64,000 nt of DNA from Rhodococcus pseudokoreensis (GTDB lineage: Bacteria; Actinomycetota; Actinomycetes; Mycobacteriales; Mycobacteriaceae). The stretch lies in the NCBI RefSeq assembly GCF_017068395.1, contig NZ_CP070619.1, forward strand, positions 1,550,001-1,614,000, in the 5' to 3' direction. Positions 57,901 through 64,000 of this stretch are shown here, in pieces. Numbering within the stretch: position 1 is the stretch's first letter; every line of letters starts with the position of its first letter. Made by a program: the position numbers and the translations under genes. The notes under the pieces are model-generated. The model made no database searches. It was given only the letters and a program-made list of their open reading frames with translations, and was not told where the DNA came from.

Positions 57901-58972
57901 TGGCCACGGTGAGCAAGAGCCGTCGGTTCTCGGCCAGCACGATGAACTGCCGCGCAAGCAGCGCGACCACCAGGACGATGATCACCGCGGGTATCGGGCC
58001 GGATCCCAGACCGGGCAGCTCCCGCTGCAGGCCGACCGCAGCAGCGAGCACCAACGGGAGGTACGGCAACCACAACCGTGTCCGAGACGGAATCTGCACC
58101 GGAACCGGTTCGCGCGACGGCTCGCGCGTACTCGACAGCGCAGCCAGCCCGAATGCGGCGAAGGCGACGACCCAGCCCAGGTCGATCACACTTCCGGAGT
58201 GATACGTGCCCATTGCGGTCATGTACGTGAATGCGCTGGCGGACAGCGCCATCAGGATGATCCCGATACACAGCAACCCGAGGGTCAGACGTTGCCCGGA
58301 CCGCGCCCGGGCCAGCACCACGATCGCCATCGTCGCGGTCACCACGTCCGCGACAGGGTAGGCGAGGGACAACACGAGGGCGAGCGGTGTGTCGCTTCCC
58401 GCGCGGTACACGCTGCCCAGCACGCTGACCCACGACACCACGAACAGTGAACCGGCCACGATGATTCCGTCCAGAATCAACCGGGTACGGGACTGTCCGC
58501 CGTCACCCGCCGGGAACAGCAACAGCGCCGCGCCTGCACCGACCGGAAACAGCAGGAAAGCCGCGTCCGCCGGCGAGGGGAACGGGACCTCCTCGAGCCC
58601 TTGCCACACCTCGTAGTAGCACCAGATGGCTTCGCCCACCGACCAGGCCGCCAGCCCACCCGCCAGCGCCAGCCAACTGCGACGGCTTCCGCCCCGTCCT
58701 CTCCAGGCCGCCCACCCGGCGCACCCGGTTGCGAGAAGAGCGAACACCAGCAAGCCCACGTCGACGACCACCGTGGTCGCGAACGGCCGATCCCACCCTC
58801 GCCACAGAGCCGGCGCAAACAGCAACGCCGGTACGGTAATCATCACCAGGATCAGCCACAGGGCATCGCGCAGCCGGACCGCCGTTACACCCGACGACGT
58901 CTCCACGCGTTCGGCTGTCCGACGTTCCATCGTCACCACCCGAACTGCCGTCTGCCGCAACTGCGCATACAC
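54968..58972 (-). CDS. Large membrane protein with GGDEF, degenerate GGDEF and EAL domains
   Basis: Up to 1,334 residues. The N-terminal multi-helix membrane domain (about 30-340) is followed by a GGDEF domain with intact GGDEF near residue 438 and an RxxD inhibition site (RSTD) five residues before it. A second multi-helix membrane domain (about 570-870) precedes a degenerate GGDEF (DGDTF near 987). A complete EAL domain ends the protein: EALVRW near 1114, LEITES, IDDYGTG, AEGVE. It should make and degrade cyclic di-GMP in response to a membrane signal. GTG at 58972 or ATG at 58930 (MERRTAERV) are both possible starts. The layout reads like two related membrane-GGDEF proteins fused in tandem. 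Confidence 0.92.
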   Translation of the reverse strand: MYAQLRQTAVRVVTMERRTAERVETSSGVTAVRLRDALWLILVMITVPALLFAPALWRGWDRPFATTVVVDVGLLVFALLATGCAGWAAWRGRGGSRRSWLALAGGLAAWSVGEAIWCYYEVWQGLEEVPFPSPADAAFLLFPVGAGAALLLFPAGDGGQSRTRLILDGIIVAGSLFVVSWVSVLGSVYRAGSDTPLALVLSLAYPVADVVTATMAIVVLARARSGQRLTLGLLCIGIILMALSASAFTYMTAMGTYHSGSVIDLGWVVAFAAFGLAALSSTREPSREPVPVQIPSRTRLWLPYLPLVLAAAVGLQRELPGLGSGPIPAVIIVLVVALLARQFIVLAENRRLLLTVARQAFRDRLTGLANRALFLDRLEQAVQRRRREKTPIVVLCVDLDDFKTVNDSLGHPAGDELLIRVAERLTGCMRSTDTVARLGGDEFAALVEGSVEDALSAADRVLEAFTPPFIIDGVVLSIRPSIGLTIATSEVPDATTESLLKQADLAMYAAKRCGGGCLRSYIPDRADVEEIEALTDVDRPTHSPVVTRPGEAAHTPRHARPLAVSDSVPGSTTSHHLPRQARTNWVAPSDPLRCGVTVRLGILLIGVALLGISIGSEDQAGWMVLLEVLYDALALSAALLVSARAWWVPAEKRAWALIALGMTSWGVGDVLATSWVPDGQSPSVADPLKLAFYPLVYAGLVVLLRTRVRRVPTEIWLDAVTAALTLAALAAALAFGPVDSVADGSPATVIVGLAYPVGDVLLLALTVGALAVLGWRAEQRWVLLAAGFVLFAVADTVYLLRSAAGHDVDMWVDAIPHVAVMLVAVASWRAPGRRKTGQRPGPVIWVPPLVCTAAAVGLLVIDHDARLPRLAVMLAALSLVAVATRFAVTFREVVVLADSHREAITDDLTNLANRRAIVAALTAAYDDRAAEPAGYHNRPGPGLLLMDVVRFKEINDSFGRYVGDQLLCQVADRLSRSVGPGDLPARLDGDTFAVLLPAGTDLAGARALAGRLLEAFREPFDLDEVTVRIEACIGIALCPQHCTNPQDLLQCAGVAVYRAKGSRRTIAVYDATEYQRSIEERQTVEELRTAITGGELTCYYQPKVSASDGRVHGVEALVRWEHPLRGLLLPDEFLPQAEQSGLMRPLTTRVLELALGQARSWLDRGISLTVAVNLSVTNLLDVDLVAEINRLLDDLRLPADTLILEITESVLMTDYIRARRVVEALQGLGIGLSIDDYGTGWSSLAYLQDLTVDELKLDRVFVARLASDPRSVAIVRSTVELAHSLGASLVAEGVEDEDTLRALRRYGCDVTQGHYHGRPLPPDQLDLRLIGGHR

Positions 58973-59190
58973 CGTTCATGCGTATGTGAATTCAAAGTTT
59001 TGATAACACTATTTTTACACGCTGCATGTACTGTAATACAGCCCTATACATACTTGAAGTATGTTATGCCGTCGCACGGTGAGACGGCAGCGCGAATGGA
59101 GCTTTCAACGCGTTCAGTGCGTCGCACGGTACATCTATCCCGGCAATCGCCCGAGGGATGTGGAACCATCCGGACGAATTGTGTGCGCGG

Positions 59191-59337
59191 TCAGCGGCCG
59201 ACGAGTTTCCCGATCAACCGCGGGAACGGCCGCCGGAACTTCGGACAGTCGCACATCGCACAGGACGTGCCCTTGCGGTAGTGCTCGTGAGCGGCGAATG
59301 TGTGGCCGCAACGGCACTCGGAGTTCGACACGGCCAT
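59191..59337 (-). CDS. Short Cys-rich (zinc-ribbon-like) protein
   Basis: 48 residues, starting MAVSNSECRCGHTFAAHEHY with a second Cys group in SCAMCDCPKF and a basic C-terminus (RRPFPRLIGKLVGR). Two Cys-x-Cys-type pairs with His residues suggest a small zinc site. The ribosome site is weak, and no homologue name comes to mind. It lies alone between the GGDEF/EAL gene and the GH16 cluster, with an AT-rich stretch (58975-59060) on the far side. Confidence 0.6.
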   Translation of the reverse strand: MAVSNSECRCGHTFAAHEHYRKGTSCAMCDCPKFRRPFPRLIGKLVGR

Positions 59338-59380
59338 GAAGTTGATTCTATTCACACTTGAAATCAGCCGGTCTCCGGCG

Positions 59381-60220
59381 TCACTGGGAGAACCTCACCC
59401 AGTCCACCAGCATGGTGGCGGGAAAGCGTGTGGACGGAGTGACCGGACCGGGCCAGTTTCCGCCGACGGCCACATCGAGCAGCAGGTACGCGGGGGCGTC
59501 GAACACCCAGCGTTCCTCGGGTCGGAGGTCCGCGGTGGTGACGGTGCCGACGATGTTCCCGTCGATCCCCACCGAGATGCGTCCGGGTGCCTTGATCAGC
59601 GCGTAGTCGTGGAAACCTGCGCTGAGGTTCGCGCCGATCGAGCCGTCCGTCGAGCGCTCCCAGTGGCCGCCGCTGACGGTGGGGCCGTGTACTCCCGCGT
59701 GGTACCGCGAACCATCCCCGATCACTTCGAGGATGTCGATCTCGCCGCAGGCGGGCCACCCGACACTGTTGATGTTGGTCCCGAGCGTCCAGAACGCCGA
59801 ATGGATTCCCGGGCCGGCCGGCACCTGTATCCGTGCCTCGATCACGCCGTACGTGAAGTCGAACTTTCCGCGGGTCACGAGCCGAGCCGAGGTGAACCCG
59901 CCACCGTTTCTGCGCGCCTCGACCACGAGGCGGCCGCTGCCGTCGAGTCGCGAATTCTGCCTGGAATCGGTGTACACCTGTTTCTCGTTGTTGCCCCACC
60001 CGCCGCCGCCGAGGTCGTACCCCCAGAACTGTGGATTGGGTGCAGCATTTGCGGGTCCGTCGAATTCGTCGCTGCCGATCACGGTGTACCCGGGGTAGGC
60101 GGTCCGGGCACCTCCGGCGACGGGAACGGCGACGGCCACAGCTGGGGTGAGGGACAGCGCGCAGAGCGCCACCGAGCACGTCAACGCCATGTCGAACATG
60201 GCCGAGCGCATCCGCTGCAT
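59381..60220 (-). CDS. Secreted GH16 family glycoside hydrolase (1)
   Basis: 279 residues. A signal peptide (about 1-30, ALTCSVALCALSLTPAVAVAVP) is followed by a laminarinase-like GH16 domain with the catalytic signature CGEIDILEVIG, upstream YGVIEARIQVP and AFWTLGTN, and C-terminal DVAVGGNWPG. GH16 members cleave or transfer beta-1,3/1,4-glucans. With the membrane protein and second GH16 next door, trimming of an exported polysaccharide is likely. Confidence 0.9.
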   Translation of the reverse strand: MQRMRSAMFDMALTCSVALCALSLTPAVAVAVPVAGGARTAYPGYTVIGSDEFDGPANAAPNPQFWGYDLGGGGWGNNEKQVYTDSRQNSRLDGSGRLVVEARRNGGGFTSARLVTRGKFDFTYGVIEARIQVPAGPGIHSAFWTLGTNINSVGWPACGEIDILEVIGDGSRYHAGVHGPTVSGGHWERSTDGSIGANLSAGFHDYALIKAPGRISVGIDGNIVGTVTTADLRPEERWVFDAPAYLLLDVAVGGNWPGPVTPSTRFPATMLVDWVRFSQ

Positions 60221-60276
60221 GTGCCGATGCTAAGCGCCCGCCGCGACCGTTCGTGACCGAATACGCCAGGTAGCCG

Positions 60277-62385
60277 TTACCTCCTCGGGCCCGTGTACCG
60301 GAAAATGGTGCTGTCGACGTCCTGCGCCGACACGGACCAGTCGGGGCTGGAACGCAATTGGTCTTCGAAGTTGTCGACGGATCCGTCCGGTAGATAACCG
60401 TAGTAGCGGATGGCGGCAGTGCCCTGAGTGTTGAACACGAGATACGTGTCGCCTTCGCGTTTCGCCGCATCCGCGGTGAGCATCTCGATCTGGCCGCCGT
60501 GCGGGAAACCCTCCAGCAAGGCGGGTGGCAAGGCCAGTAGGGGTTGATCGAAATCCTTGTCGACGACGGCGAACTTGATGTAGTCGGCGCTGACCCGAGT
60601 GGGAAGACCCGCGGGATAGATGGACATGATCATCGCCGGTGGCTGTTCGTTCGCGAGGATGTCCTCCGCGAACGTCACCTGGGACTGATAGCCGACGACC
60701 AGCGACCACAGCCCGTAATAGCCCTGCAGGCCCGCGAATGTCACGTACGCCAGTCCACTCGCGAGTCCGACGGGGACGACTCGGCGGAGCAATCCGGACC
60801 GGAACCTGAACGTGAGCGCGTCCACGAGAATCGGAGCGATGAGGATCGCGCAGCCGGGCACGGCGTAGAGGTAGACCCGGAAGATCGCCTCACCGCCGTA
60901 GCTCTGGCCCGCCAGCAGCGCGAACGAACTGAACGCCATGACGGTCGCGATCCAGGCGGGACGCTTGCTCCGCCAGAGGAGGATCGCGCAGACCACGGCG
61001 AGCAGGATGATGCCCGCGGACAGGGAACGGCACACGGCGGAGGTGAAGATCTTCCCGAACGTGCCGACCGCAGTCACGTTGCTGGCGGCGTTGTCGACCG
61101 GGTTGAAACCGGACAACAGCCCGTACGGTGCCACGATGTCGAGCCGCGGCACGAGATAGGCGACGAGGATCGCGAAGTAGGGCACGGGAAGCCACCACGG
61201 TCGGATCTTCCGCGTCACCGTCAGGGCCGCCGTCACTCCAAACAGCCAGTAGGGGGTCAGCTGGTGGGTGGGTACCAGGGCAGCGAAGACGAGGATCGAC
61301 AGGTATGCCGCGGATCGGTGCTCTGTTGACACGACGAGCAGCGCCACCACACCCAGCGCCATGACGAGTGCGATGGCCTGCGGCGAGAAGTAGTCCTGCC
61401 CGACCCAGTTGGCGAGTTCCGCCACCATCGCAGCTGTCAGTGCCACCCGCATGTCGAACCCGAGGAGCCGGGCGATCGCGGCGATCACGACCGCCAGCAA
61501 CACGTGGATCACCGGCGCGAACCAGTGGGCGATGGACATCATGTCCGCCGACGTGATGTCACCGAACCACGCGAACGCGGTGAAGAAGCCCGGCCACTCA
61601 CCGTAGATGTCGACGCCCTTGGGCGGCAGTGTCTGGAACTGCTGGATGTAGTCGACCACGCCGAGGTGCTTGTACGTCCAGCCGTAGATGGGCACGTCGG
61701 TGACGAGTGTCGGGGTGAGCCGCTCCACCACGATCACACCGAGCACAGCCGTGGCCGCTGTTCCGACTGCCTTTGTGCGGACAGCCCAGACGAACGCGCC
61801 GAGCAGCATCAGCGCGCACACCACCAGCCCGGGCCCGCTTCCGACGAACAGCAGACCGAACTGTGAGTACTCGGTGGTGCCGAGCCCGAAGAGTACGGCC
61901 ACCCACAGAGCCAGTGTCGCTGCGACGAGGATCAGGGGTCGATTACGGCGGGCGTCGTGCGCCCACTGCGCCAGGCGAAACCGCGCCTGCCGCAGGGTGA
62001 CCACGCGAACCGGGCCGGCGCCGGTGTCGTGCCACCGATGCCGTAGCGCGGACGCGACGACGGCCAGGACCATCACCAGCAGCAGACCGGTGGCGGGCCA
62101 GCGGTAGAACCAGGCCAGGACTGTGGTGGCGGCAGTGACCACGGACAGTCCGAGGACGGGGACGGCCGCGACCGACGCGGCGACCGGTATCCGCAACCAC
62201 GTCACGATCGCGAGACCCGGGCCGCTCAGCACGAACACCGTCAGCAGCACGGCGCTGACCGGTGACGGAAGCGGGGCAAGGGATGTCAGTCCCGCGACCG
62301 CCGACGCCAGGGCGGCGACGTCGTAGTACCGGGGCAGCTCCGGAGTTCGCGTGTCGAGGCGCTCCGCCGTGAGGAGATCACTCAT
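60277..62385 (-). CDS. Polytopic membrane protein, GT-C or polymerase-like
   Basis: 702 residues with roughly twelve to fourteen hydrophobic helices over the first 560 residues. An outside C-terminal domain of about 140 residues follows (AEDILANEQPPAMIMSIYPAG, RREGDTYLVFNTQ-like). An Asp-containing loop after the middle helices (VDIYGEWPGFFTAFAW) resembles substrate loops of membrane glycosyltransferases, but no family is recognised with confidence. It overlaps the upstream GH16 gene by eight bases. Probably polysaccharide synthesis or export. Confidence 0.75.
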   Translation of the reverse strand: MSDLLTAERLDTRTPELPRYYDVAALASAVAGLTSLAPLPSPVSAVLLTVFVLSGPGLAIVTWLRIPVAASVAAVPVLGLSVVTAATTVLAWFYRWPATGLLLVMVLAVVASALRHRWHDTGAGPVRVVTLRQARFRLAQWAHDARRNRPLILVAATLALWVAVLFGLGTTEYSQFGLLFVGSGPGLVVCALMLLGAFVWAVRTKAVGTAATAVLGVIVVERLTPTLVTDVPIYGWTYKHLGVVDYIQQFQTLPPKGVDIYGEWPGFFTAFAWFGDITSADMMSIAHWFAPVIHVLLAVVIAAIARLLGFDMRVALTAAMVAELANWVGQDYFSPQAIALVMALGVVALLVVSTEHRSAAYLSILVFAALVPTHQLTPYWLFGVTAALTVTRKIRPWWLPVPYFAILVAYLVPRLDIVAPYGLLSGFNPVDNAASNVTAVGTFGKIFTSAVCRSLSAGIILLAVVCAILLWRSKRPAWIATVMAFSSFALLAGQSYGGEAIFRVYLYAVPGCAILIAPILVDALTFRFRSGLLRRVVPVGLASGLAYVTFAGLQGYYGLWSLVVGYQSQVTFAEDILANEQPPAMIMSIYPAGLPTRVSADYIKFAVVDKDFDQPLLALPPALLEGFPHGGQIEMLTADAAKREGDTYLVFNTQGTAAIRYYGYLPDGSVDNFEDQLRSSPDWSVSAQDVDSTIFRYTGPRR

Positions 62386-63214
62386 CGGTCACCCTCACCC
62401 AGTCGACGAACATCGTGGCCGGAAACGTCGTGCCGGCTCCGACTTCACCGGGCCACCGTCCGCCGACCGCGACGTTCAGCAACAGGGAGAACGGCTTGCC
62501 GAACACCCATTCCTGCCCCGGATCCAGGTCCGTGCGTGAGAACTCGCCCGTCACGGCGTCGTCGATGCCGAACGTGATCCGGTCCGGCGACCGCTCCACC
62601 CAGTAGTCGTGAAAATCGTCCGACACGTCCTCGCTGCCTTCGGCATTCAGAGCCCAGGGTGTGCCGTCGGCGGACGGTCCGTGCAGCGCGCTGTGGTAGA
62701 ACGACGCGTCGTTGATCGTCTCGATCACGTCGATCTCCCCCGACTGCGGCCAGCCCACCCGGTTGACGTCCGTGCCCAGCAACCAGAACGCCGGGTGCAG
62801 GCCCTGCCCCTTCGGCAGCTTGATGCGGGCCTCGGCACGTCCGTACTGGAAGGCGAAGCGGTCGAGGGTGACCAGCCGTGCCGACGTGTAGCCGGATCCG
62901 TCGCGGCGGGCTTCGATGACGAGGTTGCCCTCGCCGTCGAGCCGGGAATTGGCGGGATCGTCCGTGTAGACCTGCGCCTCGTCGTTTCCCCAGCCTCCTC
63001 CCCCGACTGCGTGCCCCCAGTAGCGGGAGTCGGGCGACGTTCCGGCGGCCCCGACGAAATCGTCGAACATGAGCACGTTCTCGCCCTTCCCGGATGCCTG
63101 CGCGACATCGTTCGACGCGTACCACCCGGTGGCGCCGACGCAGGCGAGCGCGAGGAACACCGCGGCCGACGACACGGCACGGGCTCTGCGTGGACGGTTC
63201 AGCGGTCTATGCAC
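62378..63214 (-). CDS. Secreted GH16 family glycoside hydrolase (2)
   Basis: 278 residues. An N-terminal signal or anchor (AVSSAAVFLALACVGATGWYA) is followed by a GH16 domain with catalytic SGEIDVIETIN, YGRAEARIKLP, AFWLLGTDVNRVGWP and NVAVGGRWPGEV. It is clearly related to the enzyme at 59381-60220 over the whole domain, so the pair arose by duplication around the membrane gene. The start overlaps the DUF998 stop. Confidence 0.9.
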   Translation of the reverse strand: MHRPLNRPRRARAVSSAAVFLALACVGATGWYASNDVAQASGKGENVLMFDDFVGAAGTSPDSRYWGHAVGGGGWGNDEAQVYTDDPANSRLDGEGNLVIEARRDGSGYTSARLVTLDRFAFQYGRAEARIKLPKGQGLHPAFWLLGTDVNRVGWPQSGEIDVIETINDASFYHSALHGPSADGTPWALNAEGSEDVSDDFHDYWVERSPDRITFGIDDAVTGEFSRTDLDPGQEWVFGKPFSLLLNVAVGGRWPGEVGAGTTFPATMFVDWVRVTDE

Positions 63215-63878
63215 CGGCTTTGTCTCCGACCCGGACGGCGACCGAACGTCGAACGGCCTGTAGCTGTGTCACGAGGTGGACGCACACGACGAAGCCGAGA
63301 ATCGCCGAGTACGCCGCGACCCGTTCGATGCCGCCGACACCGAGACCGAGGTCCCAGGAGTACGTGAAACAGAAGTATCCGACCAGTCCGAGCACCCCCA
63401 GCACGATGGCGACGTACGTGGCCGGCCCCGACATCTGCGGCCACACGGTGAGTGCCGTCGTCAGCGTGAAGAGACTGCCGAAGATGAGGAACAGCGTCGC
63501 GCCGAGCGAATGAATTTCCCAGTGCGTGTTCGACGGCGCGAGACCGACGACCGCTCCGCCGATTCCGGCCACCACGAGGAAGACCACCGGAACGAGTGGG
63601 AGCACCCGCTCGACTCGGTACCAGAGAACGGCGGCAACCACATACGCGACACCGACCACGACGAAGGCCGCGTCCATCAACAGCGACGTCCTGCTGCACG
63701 GCGCGGTGCCGTCGGTGCCGCAGAACGGGACACCGAGGTCGCTGATGAAGTTGGTCGAGTAGCTGTAGTGACCGCGCCAGGTTCCGGCGACGAGGAATTC
63801 GACGACGAAGAACTGCAGCGCGGCGACGGTGAGGTACAGCGGCGTTCGCTTCGATGTCTCCAGGACGTGTGAGGGCAT
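63207..63878 (-). CDS. DUF998 family membrane protein
   Basis: 223 residues with about six membrane helices and the DUF998 features STNFISDLGVPFCG near the first loop and APSNTHWEIHSLGA later. The ATG at 63878 is two bases after the upstream stop and behind GAAGGATTG. Function unknown; several members neighbour envelope polysaccharide genes. Confidence 0.82.
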   Translation of the reverse strand: MPSHVLETSKRTPLYLTVAALQFFVVEFLVAGTWRGHYSYSTNFISDLGVPFCGTDGTAPCSRTSLLMDAAFVVVGVAYVVAAVLWYRVERVLPLVPVVFLVVAGIGGAVVGLAPSNTHWEIHSLGATLFLIFGSLFTLTTALTVWPQMSGPATYVAIVLGVLGLVGYFCFTYSWDLGLGVGGIERVAAYSAILGFVVCVHLVTQLQAVRRSVAVRVGDKAGA

Positions 63879-63880
63879 GG

Positions 63881-64000
63881 CTAGACAATCCTTCGAGACA
63901 GGAGAGACAGTGGGTCGCACAGGGCGTCCGCGAGTGCATCGCGGACGAGTTCGGGGTCGAACACGTTGTCGTGCAGGGACGCCGACACGTCGAGTTCGGG
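63881..64000 (-). CDS. C-terminal end of an unidentified gene (runs off the window)
   Basis: The last 39 codons before a TAG at 63881-63883, reading LDVSASLHDNVFDPELVRDAL and ending SRRIV. GC-rich third positions and the two-base gap to the DUF998 start support a real coding end in the same operon. The family cannot be told from this piece. Confidence 0.55.
   Translation of the reverse strand, partial: PELDVSASLHDNVFDPELVRDALADALCDPLSLLSRRIV

Noticed and set aside
56078..58450. 790-codon plus-strand frame
   Set aside because: Antisense to the GGDEF/EAL protein; composition is that of a complementary-strand artefact.

Overview
The window looks like a high-GC mycolic-acid actinobacterium of the genus Rhodococcus, or a very close relative. 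The main reasons are close matches to the Rhodococcus rhodocoxin P450 system (thcRBCD) and to the guaiacol O-demethylase GcoAB, a Mycobacterium/Rhodococcus core gene order (ppx - DUF501 - ftsB - eno - lpqU-like lipoprotein), and several families typical of mycolate producers (DUF3556, PorA/DUF3068, SCP2). All identifications come from reading the sequence; no database search was run.

Left part, 1-45,300: a catabolic region for lignin-type aromatics. It opens with a truncated P450, an esterase, an extradiol (catechol 2,3-) dioxygenase, and a lower meta-cleavage set (acylating acetaldehyde dehydrogenase, 4-hydroxy-2-oxovalerate aldolase, semialdehyde dehydrogenase). Next is an unusual minus-strand block (7,413-12,987) of five different single-helix, coiled-coil-like envelope proteins with two SCP2-like proteins, a 3Fe-4S ferredoxin and a PorA/DUF3068 protein. 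A thiolase, a molybdopterin formate-dehydrogenase-like enzyme with FdhD, FolP, FolD and a two-component system follow. The 23.5-32.5 kb stretch carries a DUF3556 membrane protein, an FAD oxidoreductase, a PucR-type regulator, an acetoacetyl-CoA synthetase split by an IS630-family element, and an amidohydrolase. Then come PurU, a LigM-like tetrahydrofolate-dependent O-demethylase, decayed gene remnants, a second almost identical extradiol dioxygenase in inverted orientation, gcoAB, and a thcR / thcB-ethD-thcC-thcD-MBL cluster.

These genes fit one economy. GcoAB (and possibly ThcBCD) would release methyl groups as formaldehyde, and the LigM-like enzyme would pass methyl groups to tetrahydrofolate. 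FolD, PurU, the FdhF-like enzyme and a mycothiol-type MBL hydrolase could carry the C1 unit to formate and CO2. The exposed catechol ring would be opened by the extradiol dioxygenases and reduced to pyruvate and acetyl-CoA.

Boundary, 45,300-46,800: decayed coding remnants, an IS3-type transposase scrap and a tRNA with anticodon UAA. This looks like the edge of an accessory island beside a tRNA gene.

Right part, 46,800-64,000: conserved chromosome. It holds ppx, DUF501, ftsB, enolase, an LpqU-like transglycosylase, an iron-box-controlled efeUOB operon, a very large membrane GGDEF/GGDEF/EAL protein, a short Cys-rich protein, and an envelope polysaccharide cluster with two secreted GH16 enzymes flanking a polytopic membrane protein.
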